Positions 56,787 through 64,000 of a stretch of DNA of 64,000 bases are shown one piece after another; within the stretch, counting starts at the first letter, position 1; every line of letters starts with the position of its first letter. Below the pieces are notes generated by a model. The model had not been told where the DNA came from, did not search any database, and worked only from the letters and a program-made list of their open reading frames with translations. This stretch comes from Achromobacter sp. MFA1 R4 (GTDB lineage: Bacteria > Pseudomonadota > Gammaproteobacteria > Burkholderiales > Burkholderiaceae_B), in contig NZ_LT707065.1 of the NCBI RefSeq assembly GCF_900156745.1, forward strand, positions 930,001 through 994,000, written 5' to 3'. A program made the position numbers and the translations under genes.

Positions 56787-57012
56787 TTCGTGTCGTCCAG
56801 AAATTGCCAGCCCCAGAGCGTACGCGAAATCGAAAGCGGGCATGCTGACGCGCCGCCGGGAGCAACCCCGGCAGACGAGCCAGCCGCCCTGCCATTGGAA
56901 CGGCACATGACCTTCTGCGCAGCGTCAGACATGCAGCGGCCAAGGCATGTCATCAGCAGTAAACAATCGTTTCCTACCATGCCGCCTCCTTCAACCGAAA
57001 CGGTCACCATTC

Positions 57013-59007
57013 ATGCACCACGCAAGATTCCTGCTGCACGCACTTCCCTTCTACTCTTTGCGCGTTACTACCTTGGCGGTCGTGCTTGCATTGTCGGCTT
57101 GCGGCGGTGACGACGACGGAGACGACGACAGCAACGCAGGCAACGGCGGGGAAGCCGCGTATGTCATTCCCGCCCCGCCCGCGGGTCTGGGCAAGGTCGA
57201 CACCGCGCCGCTGCCGGATGCGCCCGCCTTCGTCGATTTTGCGGCCACCAATCAACGCGGCGATCCGCGCTATGCGACGCTGGACTCGAACGCTGGCGTT
57301 CGCGTGCTGGGCGGCTTCCTGGATATCTGGGAGCCCCGCACGCGTCTGGTCGATGCGGGCGTGACCGCCGCGGGCGCCGATGGCTTCCCCGGCATCATTG
57401 CCTCTGACTGGACCGGCATTCCCGGTGACGCGACTGACGGTCGGGTCAAGAACCAGGCCGTGCATGAAGAAAACATCGACTTCGTCGTGCGCACAACCGC
57501 CAGCCGGACCGCCGAGCAGGCCAAGGCCGCCTATCTGGACGACCGCCGCGGCAAGAACTACAGCGTCACCGATGGCCTGGGTCCATTGACCGCAGCCTGG
57601 CGCACGGCGGCTCAGCAAACCACCAGCATCAACGACGTCGCGCCCGACGCCGCCACGGTGAAGTACGACGACACCGGCAACAACACGGGCGTGTCGGGCG
57701 CCGCCAACCCGGCCTTCGGCGACGCCATCGCGTTCGTGCAGAGCATGGGCGACAATGCCTCCACCGAGCCCAGCAAACGCTTCTACAAATATGCGCGCCC
57801 GTGGCGGTGGAGCGCCAGCGTGCAGGTCGTCCCGGAACTGGAACCCGCCAAGAGTTCTTCCCCCGCCACCGACGGCGGCTACCCCAGCGGCCACACCGCC
57901 GAATCCGTGCGCAATGCCATTGCCATGGCCTATCTGGTGCCCGAGCGCTTCCAGGAACTCGTGGCCCGCGGCGTTGAATTGGGTGAAAGCCGGATCATCG
58001 CCGGCATGCACTCGCCGCTGGATGTCATGAGCGGCCGCATCCTGGGCCAGGCCTCGGCGACGGGCAACATCTTCGCCGCCAGCGAAGGCACGCGTGCCGT
58101 TGCGTACGCGCAGGCCCGCCAGACCCTGATGGCCGCAGTGGGCGCCAGCACGCCCGAAGCGTTCCTGGCCTTCGCGCATTCCAAAGACCTCAGCGAAGAC
58201 CGGTTTGCCGATCATGACGCCAACAAGGCCGAATACCGCCGCCGCCTGACGTTCAGCTTCACGCAGATCGGCGACACGGGCAAACCGGCCGTGGTGCCCA
58301 AGGGCGCCGAAGTGATATTGGAAACCCGCCTGCCGTACCTGAACAACGACCAACGACGGGTTGTCCTGAAAACCACCGCACTGCCTTCCGGCTATCCCAT
58401 TCTTGATGACGCGGAAGGCTTTGGCCGCATGAACCTGTTTGCGGCCGCCGACGGCTACGGCGCATTCAATGGCGATGTGGATGTCACCATGAACGCCAGC
58501 CTCGGTGGCTTCAATGCCTTGGACGTCTGGCGCAACGACATCAGCGGTGCGGGCAAACTGACCAAGAGCGGCACCGGCACGTTGGCCATGGCGGGCGCAA
58601 ACACCTATTCGGGCGGCACCGTGATCGCTTCCGGATCCCTGCGCGCCGATTCGGACAAGGCATTGGGTACCGGCGCGGTCTACATCAGCGCAGGTGTGCT
58701 GGTACTGAACGCAAAAGAGGCCGTCCAGGTTCAGGGAAGTTATACCCAGACGTCCGCAGGCACGCTTGAAGCCCATGTTGGCGACGATGAAGCGGGCCAA
58801 ATGGCGGTCAGTTCCGATGCCGCGCTGGCCGGCCAGCTGAACATCGCGTTCCGTCCGGGCTACACGGCCACGGCCGGCTCGACGATCACGGTGTTGCGAG
58901 CCACCAAGGTGCACGGCAAGTTCGATGGCATCACTGTCAAGGGCTTCAAGGCAACGCCGATCTACAACGCGGACAGCGTGCAGGTCCGGCTGGACGCGGC
59001 GGGCTGA
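57013..59007 (+). CDS. PAP2/class A acid phosphatase lipoprotein with autotransporter-type strand repeat
   Basis: The 664-residue protein starts MHHARFLLHA. A lipoprotein signal ends LALSAC (Cys30), followed by an Asp-rich spacer. The phosphatase domain has the complete three-part motif: Lys255-x6-Arg262-Pro263, PSGH (291-294) and Ser326-Arg327-x5-His333-x3-Asp337. From about residue 485 it continues as a Gly-rich beta-strand region containing the autotransporter-associated repeat GAGKLTKSGTGTLAMAGANT and YSGGTVIASGSLRADS, and ends without a beta-barrel. It should remove phosphate from small esters or lipids at the outer membrane. It is monocistronic and ends before a strong terminator. Confidence 0.9.
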   Translation: MHHARFLLHALPFYSLRVTTLAVVLALSACGGDDDGDDDSNAGNGGEAAYVIPAPPAGLGKVDTAPLPDAPAFVDFAATNQRGDPRYATLDSNAGVRVLGGFLDIWEPRTRLVDAGVTAAGADGFPGIIASDWTGIPGDATDGRVKNQAVHEENIDFVVRTTASRTAEQAKAAYLDDRRGKNYSVTDGLGPLTAAWRTAAQQTTSINDVAPDAATVKYDDTGNNTGVSGAANPAFGDAIAFVQSMGDNASTEPSKRFYKYARPWRWSASVQVVPELEPAKSSSPATDGGYPSGHTAESVRNAIAMAYLVPERFQELVARGVELGESRIIAGMHSPLDVMSGRILGQASATGNIFAASEGTRAVAYAQARQTLMAAVGASTPEAFLAFAHSKDLSEDRFADHDANKAEYRRRLTFSFTQIGDTGKPAVVPKGAEVILETRLPYLNNDQRRVVLKTTALPSGYPILDDAEGFGRMNLFAAADGYGAFNGDVDVTMNASLGGFNALDVWRNDISGAGKLTKSGTGTLAMAGANTYSGGTVIASGSLRADSDKALGTGAVYISAGVLVLNAKEAVQVQGSYTQTSAGTLEAHVGDDEAGQMAVSSDAALAGQLNIAFRPGYTATAGSTITVLRATKVHGKFDGITVKGFKATPIYNADSVQVRLDAAG

Positions 59008-59073
59008 GTTGGGGTTGGCCTGATTTGGGGTTGACCCGATTTGGTTGACCCGATCTTTAGGCGATAGGACCGA

Positions 59074-59113
59074 CGGCAACCAGGCGGGGTGCACCCGCCT
59101 GGTTGCCGTTTGT
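59074..59113. terminator. Bidirectional intrinsic terminator
   Basis: The 15-bp stem CGGCAACCAGGCGGG (59074-59088) / CCCGCCTGGTTGCCG (59094-59108) has a 5-base loop and a short T stretch after it. It lies between the convergent PAP2 and LysR genes. Confidence 0.85.
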
Positions 59114-59156
59114 CCGTTCAGCCACGATTGCTGCCCACGGCCAATCCCATCCCTGT

Positions 59157-60116
59157 CTAATCGGCCACGCCCATCGTGACCAGTTGCGCGTGGAAAGCCG
59201 CAACGCTGCGGTTGCGGGGCTCATGCCGGCTGACCAGCCCCAACGGCGGGAGGGTACTGGCTACTGCGCAGTCCAACCGGCGCAGCGCGCCTGCCTCCAG
59301 CGCCTCACGCACGAAACTGAGCGGTCCCATCATTAGCGCGTTGCTGGCCCTCAGGTAATGCACCATGGCCGCCAACGAGCGCGTGCTCAGGGGCTGCAGC
59401 GCGGGCAGCGCGCCGCATTCGGCGAACAAGGCTTCGAAGGCTTTATGCGTCTGGCTGTCCGGCGGCGGACTGGCCCACGGGAAATCCAGCAGATCGGCCG
59501 GTCGCAGGTGTCGGCGCTTCGCCAGAGGATGACTGGGGCCAGAGGCTACGACGCAGACATCGGCCAGCAAGGCCTGAAACCGCGAATCGGGCGCCAGTTG
59601 AGCCGGCTCGCGCGCCACCAGCATATCCAGTTCGCCGTCCGCATAGCGTCCAAGCAGCACGGGCAGCGCGTCTTCAAACAGCTCCAGCCGCACTTGGGGC
59701 TGGGCAGAAAAAAGCGCCGGCAACGCGGGGTTGATGACGCCGGTAATGCCCGCCGTAATCGCGCCCACTCTTACCGTCCCTTCAAAACCGGCCCCCGCCG
59801 CCGCCAGCGACTCCGCACATCCCGTCAGATTGTTCATCACACTACGCAGCAGGGGCAGCAGGTCGCGACAGGCAAAGGTAGGCCGCATGCCGCGCGCATG
59901 CCGCTCGAACAGGCGCGTCTCCAGCGCGCGCTCGACCTCCAGCACCATTTTCGTCGCGGCGGATTGGCTCAGGCCGATCTGCGCCGCCGCATGCTGCACG
60001 CTGCCCAGCTCGGCCACCAGCACGATCAATTGCAGATGACGCAATCGCGTGCGCGCAACCAGACGATTGAAGAGGGTTGCCGCGGACGAGCGGTCGCTGG
60101 TTGATGGGCTGAGCAT
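59157..60116 (-). CDS. LysR-family transcriptional regulator
   Basis: The 319-residue protein has an N-terminal HTH at about 25-85 (LRHLQLIVLVAELGSVQHAAAQIGLSQSAATKMV, in parts) and a substrate-binding effector domain (GTVRVGAITAGITGVINPAL, LDMLVAREPAQL). The layout RLRHLQ...LSQSAATK is close to the GbpR/PcaQ-like group of LysR proteins. It is divergent from a Bug/M20 amidohydrolase pair, and an interrupted dyad in the shared 109-base gap is a likely binding site. It probably activates those genes in response to the transported or hydrolysed compound. Confidence 0.93.
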   Translation of the reverse strand: MLSPSTSDRSSAATLFNRLVARTRLRHLQLIVLVAELGSVQHAAAQIGLSQSAATKMVLEVERALETRLFERHARGMRPTFACRDLLPLLRSVMNNLTGCAESLAAAGAGFEGTVRVGAITAGITGVINPALPALFSAQPQVRLELFEDALPVLLGRYADGELDMLVAREPAQLAPDSRFQALLADVCVVASGPSHPLAKRRHLRPADLLDFPWASPPPDSQTHKAFEALFAECGALPALQPLSTRSLAAMVHYLRASNALMMGPLSFVREALEAGALRRLDCAVASTLPPLGLVSRHEPRNRSVAAFHAQLVTMGVAD

Positions 60117-60139
60117 GAATCTACCTATTCCGAACTGGC

Positions 60140-60178
60140 ATAGCTACTTGTGATATTTCACTTTTCAAGTATAGCTAT
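60140..60178. promoter_or_regulatory. Candidate LysR-type binding site
   Basis: ATAGCTACTTG (60140-60150) faces CAAGTATAGCTAT (60166-60178) as an interrupted inverted repeat with a 2-base bulge. The inner GTGATATTTCAC is itself nearly symmetrical. It lies midway between the LysR gene and the Bug gene and is AT-rich. Confidence 0.6.
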
Positions 60179-60225
60179 TCAAGGCGCAATACCAATCTCA
60201 TACCAATACTTCAAGGGGTTTTCCG

Positions 60226-61209
60226 ATGTCGCATTTCTTACGGGGCGCGCGCGTAGGCGCCGCCCTCTGCGCTGCGCTGGTCCTGAATGCAACGGCGGCC
60301 GCCGCCGAGACAACAACGTGGCCCGACAAGCCCGTCACGTTCATCATTCCGTTCCCGGCCGGAGGATCCATCGACGCGGTGATGCGGGCGATTTCTCCGC
60401 AATTGAGTGAACGGCTGGGCCAGACGGTCGTGATCGAAAACGTGGGCGGAGCCAGCGGCTCGATTGGCGCGGGGCGCGTCGCGCAAGCCAAGCCTGACGG
60501 CACGACGCTGCTGGCCGGCAGCATCAACGACGTGGTCTTGCAGCCGCTGGTCAACAGCCACCTGCGCTATGGCACCGACGATTTCGAACCCGTCTCGCTG
60601 GTCTTCACATCGCCGGTGATCCTGGTCGCCCGCAAGGACTTGCCGCAATCGAACATCGACGAGGTCGTGCAGGCGCTGCGCGCCGACCCGGAAAGCCTGA
60701 GCTACGGCAGTCCGGGGCAAGGCACGTTCCAGCATGTCGTCATTGAAGATCTGCAGCGGCGCACCGCCACAAAGATGCTGCACGTGCCCTACAAGGGCGC
60801 TGCGCCCCTGGTCAACGACCTGTTGGGCGGCCAGATCGACATGGCGGTCATGGCGCCGCCCACCGCCTTGCCGCATTTGCAGCAGGGTCGCATCAAATCC
60901 CTGGGCGTGATCAGCGGCCAACGGCTGTCGGCCTACCCTGACCTGCCCACCATCAATGAAAGTGGCGCCGTGCAAGGCATGGAAATGACCGGCTGGGTGG
61001 GCGTGCTGGCGCCCAAGGGCGTACCGCCCGAGCGCCTGCAACGCGTGCGCGATGCGCTGGCCGCCGTCATGCAAACGCCTGCCGTGCGCGAGCGTGTGCA
61101 GGCGATGGGCATGGAGTCGGCAACGTCCTACAGCAAGGCCAGCTTCGATACCCGCATACGCGATGATCTTTCCGTCCTGCGCGCCTTGAATCTCACCATC
61201 CAACCTTGA
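60226..61209 (+). CDS. Bug/TctC-family substrate-binding protein
   Basis: The 327-residue exported protein has a signal peptide through LCAALVLNATAAAAE and Bug signatures WPDKPVTFIIPFPAGGSIDAVMR, VVIENVGGASGSIGAGRV, HVPYKGAAPLVNDLLGGQIDM (in parts). It is the first gene after the LysR-type promoter, and its stop overlaps the leader of the M20 amidohydrolase gene. Its ligand may be an N-acylated amino acid or a related amide, given that neighbour (inference). Confidence 0.95.
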   Translation: MSHFLRGARVGAALCAALVLNATAAAAETTTWPDKPVTFIIPFPAGGSIDAVMRAISPQLSERLGQTVVIENVGGASGSIGAGRVAQAKPDGTTLLAGSINDVVLQPLVNSHLRYGTDDFEPVSLVFTSPVILVARKDLPQSNIDEVVQALRADPESLSYGSPGQGTFQHVVIEDLQRRTATKMLHVPYKGAAPLVNDLLGGQIDMAVMAPPTALPHLQQGRIKSLGVISGQRLSAYPDLPTINESGAVQGMEMTGWVGVLAPKGVPPERLQRVRDALAAVMQTPAVRERVQAMGMESATSYSKASFDTRIRDDLSVLRALNLTIQP

Positions 61210-61217
61210 GGATACCC

Positions 61218-62420
61218 ATGCCCCCGGTCCACGACATTCTCGACACCATCGCCGCAAACCCGGCCTTTCGGGCCATCCGTCGCGATCTGCACGCCAACCC
61301 CGAAATCGGCTTTGAGGAACATCGCACCGCTTCGATGGTCGCCCGCGAACTGGCGGCCTGGGGCTGGGAGGTATTGACCGGCATAGGCGGCACCGGCGTT
61401 GTCGGAACCCTGACACGCGGCTCAGGATCCCGCCGCATCGGCCTGCGCGCCGACATGGATGCATTGGCGATGCCCGAGGCCAATCACTTTGCGCATCGGT
61501 CGCAGCGCGACAACCGCATGCATGCCTGTGGCCACGACGGACATACTGCGATCCTGCTCGCCACCGCCTGGTATCTGGCGCATCATGCCCAGTTCGACGG
61601 CACCATCCATTGCATCTTCCAGCCCGCCGAGGAAGGCGGCCAGGCGGGCGCGCGCGCCATGATTGAAGACGGGCTGTTCCAGCGCTTTCCCTGCGATGCC
61701 GTTTTCGCGCTGCATAACTGGCCCGACCTGCCGGTCGGCAGCATGGGCGTGCGCGCCGGTCCCTTCATGGGATCGAGCAACCGCTTTCGCATCGACATCG
61801 CCGGTAAAGGCGCCCATGCCTCGCAGCCCGAGCTGAGCGCGGATCCGCTGGTCTGCGCGGGCCACATCCTGACCGCCCTGCAAACCGTCATATCGCGCAA
61901 CCGCGCGCCGGATGAGCCCGCGGTGCTGTCCGTCACGCAGATTCACGGTGGCGACGCGGTCAACGTCATCCCGCAAGAGGCGTGGCTGGGCGGATCCGTT
62001 CGCACGCATCGCGACGACACACTGGACATGATCGAGCGGCGCATCGGTGAAATCGCCGACGGCGCGGCAGCCACCTTCGGCTGCACGGCAACGCTGAAAT
62101 TCGAGCGCTGCTACCCGTCTCTGGTGAACGACATAGAGCAGACCCGCTTCGCGGTCGAGGTGATGCGCGAGGTCGCTGGCCCGGACCGGGTATCGGACGA
62201 TCTAGCACGGCTGATGGGGTCCGAGGACTTCTCGTTCATGCTGGCCGAAAGGCCTGGCTGCTATGTGTTGCTGGGCAACGGCGCCGGCGTGCACCGCGAT
62301 GCCGGACATGGCCCGGGGCCTTGTCGCCTGCACAATCCGTCGTACGACTTCAATGACGACGCAATTCCCTTGGGTGCGGCGTATTTCGTGCGGCTGGCGC
62401 AGCGGTTCCTGGCGCAATGA
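61218..62420 (+). CDS. M20-family metal amidohydrolase
   Basis: The 400-residue protein starts MPPVHDILD with TTGAGGAT upstream. It is an M20D aminoacylase/hippurate hydrolase type: RRDLHANPEIGFEEHRT, metal ligands in GLRADMDAL, HACGHDGHTA and QPAEEGG, the dimerisation domain with GKGAHASQPELSADPL, and the terminal metal His in LHNPSYDFND. It hydrolyses N-acyl amino acids, amides or similar bonds in the cytoplasm. It is co-transcribed with the upstream Bug gene (8 bases apart), so the binding protein probably captures its substrate. Confidence 0.94.
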   Translation: MPPVHDILDTIAANPAFRAIRRDLHANPEIGFEEHRTASMVARELAAWGWEVLTGIGGTGVVGTLTRGSGSRRIGLRADMDALAMPEANHFAHRSQRDNRMHACGHDGHTAILLATAWYLAHHAQFDGTIHCIFQPAEEGGQAGARAMIEDGLFQRFPCDAVFALHNWPDLPVGSMGVRAGPFMGSSNRFRIDIAGKGAHASQPELSADPLVCAGHILTALQTVISRNRAPDEPAVLSVTQIHGGDAVNVIPQEAWLGGSVRTHRDDTLDMIERRIGEIADGAAATFGCTATLKFERCYPSLVNDIEQTRFAVEVMREVAGPDRVSDDLARLMGSEDFSFMLAERPGCYVLLGNGAGVHRDAGHGPGPCRLHNPSYDFNDDAIPLGAAYFVRLAQRFLAQ

Positions 62421-62569
62421 GGGGTTTAAAAATCTTGTCGCCGCGCGGTAGACGACCTCTTCCCTATCCAGCGTCGAACGTCATAGCCACCCATCCGCCG
62501 GTCCGGGGCACACTGAAAGACGTAATCGCCGCAGCATAGCCCCGGGGCGCCCCCGACAGTGGGCTCGCC

Positions 62570-63547
62570 TCAGTTGACCGTGATGTTCGCCTCTTTGATC
62601 AGGCCGGCGAAGCGCGGGACATCGCGGGCAATGAGCGCCTGAAAGGCGGCCCCGCCCTGGTCTTTTTCGTCGGGCGCCTGCGCCGCCAGCTTGTCCAATG
62701 ACGCTCGCACGCCCGGACTCTTCAGCGCAGAGGCCAGCGCTTGTTCCAGCCGCGCGATGACGGCTGGCGGCGTGCCGGCGGGGGCCGCGATGCCGTTCCA
62801 CACACTCATATTGAATTGGGGCACGCCCGCCTCTGCAAACGTCGGCACATCGGGAATCTGAGGCAAACGGGAGGCCGAAGCCACTGCCAGCGCGGTGACG
62901 CGCTGGCCTTCATGAAGCGGAATCATCGTGACCGTCTGGTCAATCACCGCGTCCACGGTGCCGGCCATCAGGTCGGCAATAGCCGGCCCCGCACCACGGT
63001 AGGGGATCTGCATGCCTTGGGTTTTGGTGACATGCATGAAATAGGCGGCCGAAATATGGCTGGTCGATCCGTTGCCCGCATTCCCGAAGTTCACATCGGC
63101 GCCGTGTTTCTGCAGGCGCGCGACAAAGTCGGATAGCGTGGTGATTCCACTTTTTTTACTCACCGACAGCACCATCGGCACGGTCGCCACCAAGCCGATC
63201 GCCGTCAGATCGCGGCGCGGGTCGAACTTGCTCTTGGGGTACAGCGACGGCGCGATGGCCAAGGAGCCCATGTTGCCGAACGTGATCGTATAGCCATCAG
63301 GCTCGGCCCGCGCCACGCGCTGGTTGCCGATCATGGTGCCGCCGCCGCCCAGGTTCTCGACCACGACGGTCTGCCCAAGGTTCTCCCCCATGGCCTGTGC
63401 CACGATCCGGGCCAGGCCGTCAGTCGACCCGCCCGCGGCGTACGGCACCACCATCGAAATGGCGCGTGTCGGATAGCTTTGCGCGGCGGCATCGGCGCCA
63501 TGTCCGATCATGCCGGCACTCAAGGCCGCCAGAATAATCTTCTTCAT
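62570..63547 (-). CDS. Bug/TctC-family substrate-binding protein
   Basis: The 325-residue exported protein has a signal peptide ending AAAQS and Bug signatures YPTRAISMVVPYAAGGSTDGLAR, VVVENLGGGGTMIGNQRV, QIPYRGAGPAIADLMAGTVDAVI (in parts). In the first signature Ala replaces the usual Pro (PYAAGG). Minus-strand GAGCAAAC precedes the ATG. It lies 120 bases downstream of a beta-hydroxyacid dehydrogenase gene and probably belongs to the same operon, which runs off the right edge. Confidence 0.95.
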   Translation of the reverse strand: MKKIILAALSAGMIGHGADAAAQSYPTRAISMVVPYAAGGSTDGLARIVAQAMGENLGQTVVVENLGGGGTMIGNQRVARAEPDGYTITFGNMGSLAIAPSLYPKSKFDPRRDLTAIGLVATVPMVLSVSKKSGITTLSDFVARLQKHGADVNFGNAGNGSTSHISAAYFMHVTKTQGMQIPYRGAGPAIADLMAGTVDAVIDQTVTMIPLHEGQRVTALAVASASRLPQIPDVPTFAEAGVPQFNMSVWNGIAAPAGTPPAVIARLEQALASALKSPGVRASLDKLAAQAPDEKDQGGAAFQALIARDVPRFAGLIKEANITVN

Positions 63548-63667
63548 GTTTGCTCCTCGCTGTTTTTGCCGGCGACAGCCGGTCCTCCGCCTTGTCTTGG
63601 CGGTCTTGGTGTTGCAGGTTGAAGGGACGGCGCGGTCACCGCCGCGCCGCTATCCTAGTGAGTCGGC

Positions 63668-64000
63668 CTAGTCCTGCTTGTTAGCCAGCTCAACGCCCGC
63701 CAACTGTTCCGACAGGCGTGCCACGGCGGTATGGTCCTGTCCCGGCCCCAGGGACTTTCCCGCCGCCGCCCAGAGCTCGCGGCACAACGATGCGAACGGC
63801 GTCGGCGTTCCCGTATCGGTAGCGATTCCCAGGGCAATCCCCAGATCTTTGACCATCAGGTCAAGGCCGAAGCCTGAATTGAACTGGCGCGACAACACGA
63901 ACTGCTTGAACTTCTTTTGGGTGGAGTTGTTCATGCCGGTGGACGCATTCAGCACGTCCACGATCACGTTCGGATCCAGGCCAAACTGCTGGCCAATCAA
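63668..64000 (-). CDS. 3-Hydroxyisobutyrate dehydrogenase-family protein, C-terminal part
   Basis: Only the last 110 residues are in the window; the start lies beyond the right edge. The visible helical domain has GLDPNVIVDVLNASTGMNNSTQKKF and the conserved FGLDLMVKDLGIALGIA (in parts), where the Lys region corresponds to the catalytic-domain KDxxxA motif of beta-hydroxyacid dehydrogenases (6-phosphogluconate dehydrogenase-like). It probably oxidises a 3-hydroxyacid or reduces tartronate semialdehyde. The Rossmann domain and cofactor specificity cannot be judged. Confidence 0.88.
   Translation of the reverse strand: MIGQQFGLDPNVIVDVLNASTGMNNSTQKKFKQFVLSRQFNSGFGLDLMVKDLGIALGIATDTGTPTPFASLCRELWAAAGKSLGPGQDHTAVARLSEQLAGVELANKQD

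Overview
The window is GC-rich, densely packed chromosomal DNA from a beta-proteobacterium of the Alcaligenaceae, most like Achromobacter or Bordetella. That assignment is an inference from content: six tripartite-tricarboxylate (Bug/TctC) solute-binding proteins in 64 kb, four IclR regulators, many CoA-linked catabolic genes, a FecI-FecR-TonB receptor unit and an autotransporter. No rRNA, tRNA, CRISPR array, intact insertion sequence or phage gene was seen.

Layout. 1-3.2 kb: an aldehyde oxidoreductase (paoABC type; the paoC end is off the window) with a divergent mocA-like cofactor cytidylyltransferase. 3.2-10.1 kb: a signalling cluster on the minus strand (large CHASE3/GAF hybrid kinase with three receivers, CheR, CheB, receiver-kinase) with a divergent single-domain response regulator. 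10.2-12.3 kb: catBA of catechol ortho-cleavage. 12.4-16.2 kb: a TetR-type repressor divergent from an Old Yellow Enzyme/SDR/quinone-reductase operon, with two clear palindromic operators between. 16.3-22.3 kb: a Met-rich exported protein, then an IclR regulator with an acyl-CoA module (crotonase, acyl-CoA ligase, Bug protein, second crotonase). 22.4-24.3 kb: a chemoreceptor flanked by a 47-bp direct repeat that copies the end of the preceding crotonase gene, joined to a fragment of an IclR gene. 24.4-27.3 kb: an ECF sigma / anti-sigma / exported caspase-SEL1 operon. 27.4-31.8 kb: poorly characterised membrane proteins and lipoproteins.

32-39.3 kb: an IclR-controlled catabolic operon (HMG-CoA-lyase-like enzyme, CaiB-type CoA transferase, two Bug proteins, SMP-30 lactonase-like protein, MFS transporter). 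39.3-47.6 kb: two tandem paralogous IclR genes divergent from a second acyl-CoA operon (two acyl-CoA dehydrogenases, Bug protein, AcuI-like reductase, fused NDP-forming acyl-CoA synthetase). 47.7-59 kb: a surface and export region holding a secreted prephenate-dehydratase-like protein, an autotransporter, a FecI-FecR-siderophore receptor unit and a PAP2 phosphatase lipoprotein fused to an autotransporter-type strand repeat. 59.1-64 kb: a LysR regulator divergent from a Bug protein plus M20 amidohydrolase, and a converging Bug protein with a partial beta-hydroxyacid dehydrogenase.

The common theme is scavenging of small organic acids: exported binding proteins catch the acid, CoA ligases or transferases activate it, dehydrogenases, crotonases and lyases degrade it, and a local one-operon regulator, often with a visible palindromic operator, controls each block. 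The least explained parts are the ECF-controlled caspase operon, the rearrangement scar around the chemoreceptor, the exported prephenate-dehydratase-like protein beside an autotransporter, and the PAP2/strand-repeat fusion.
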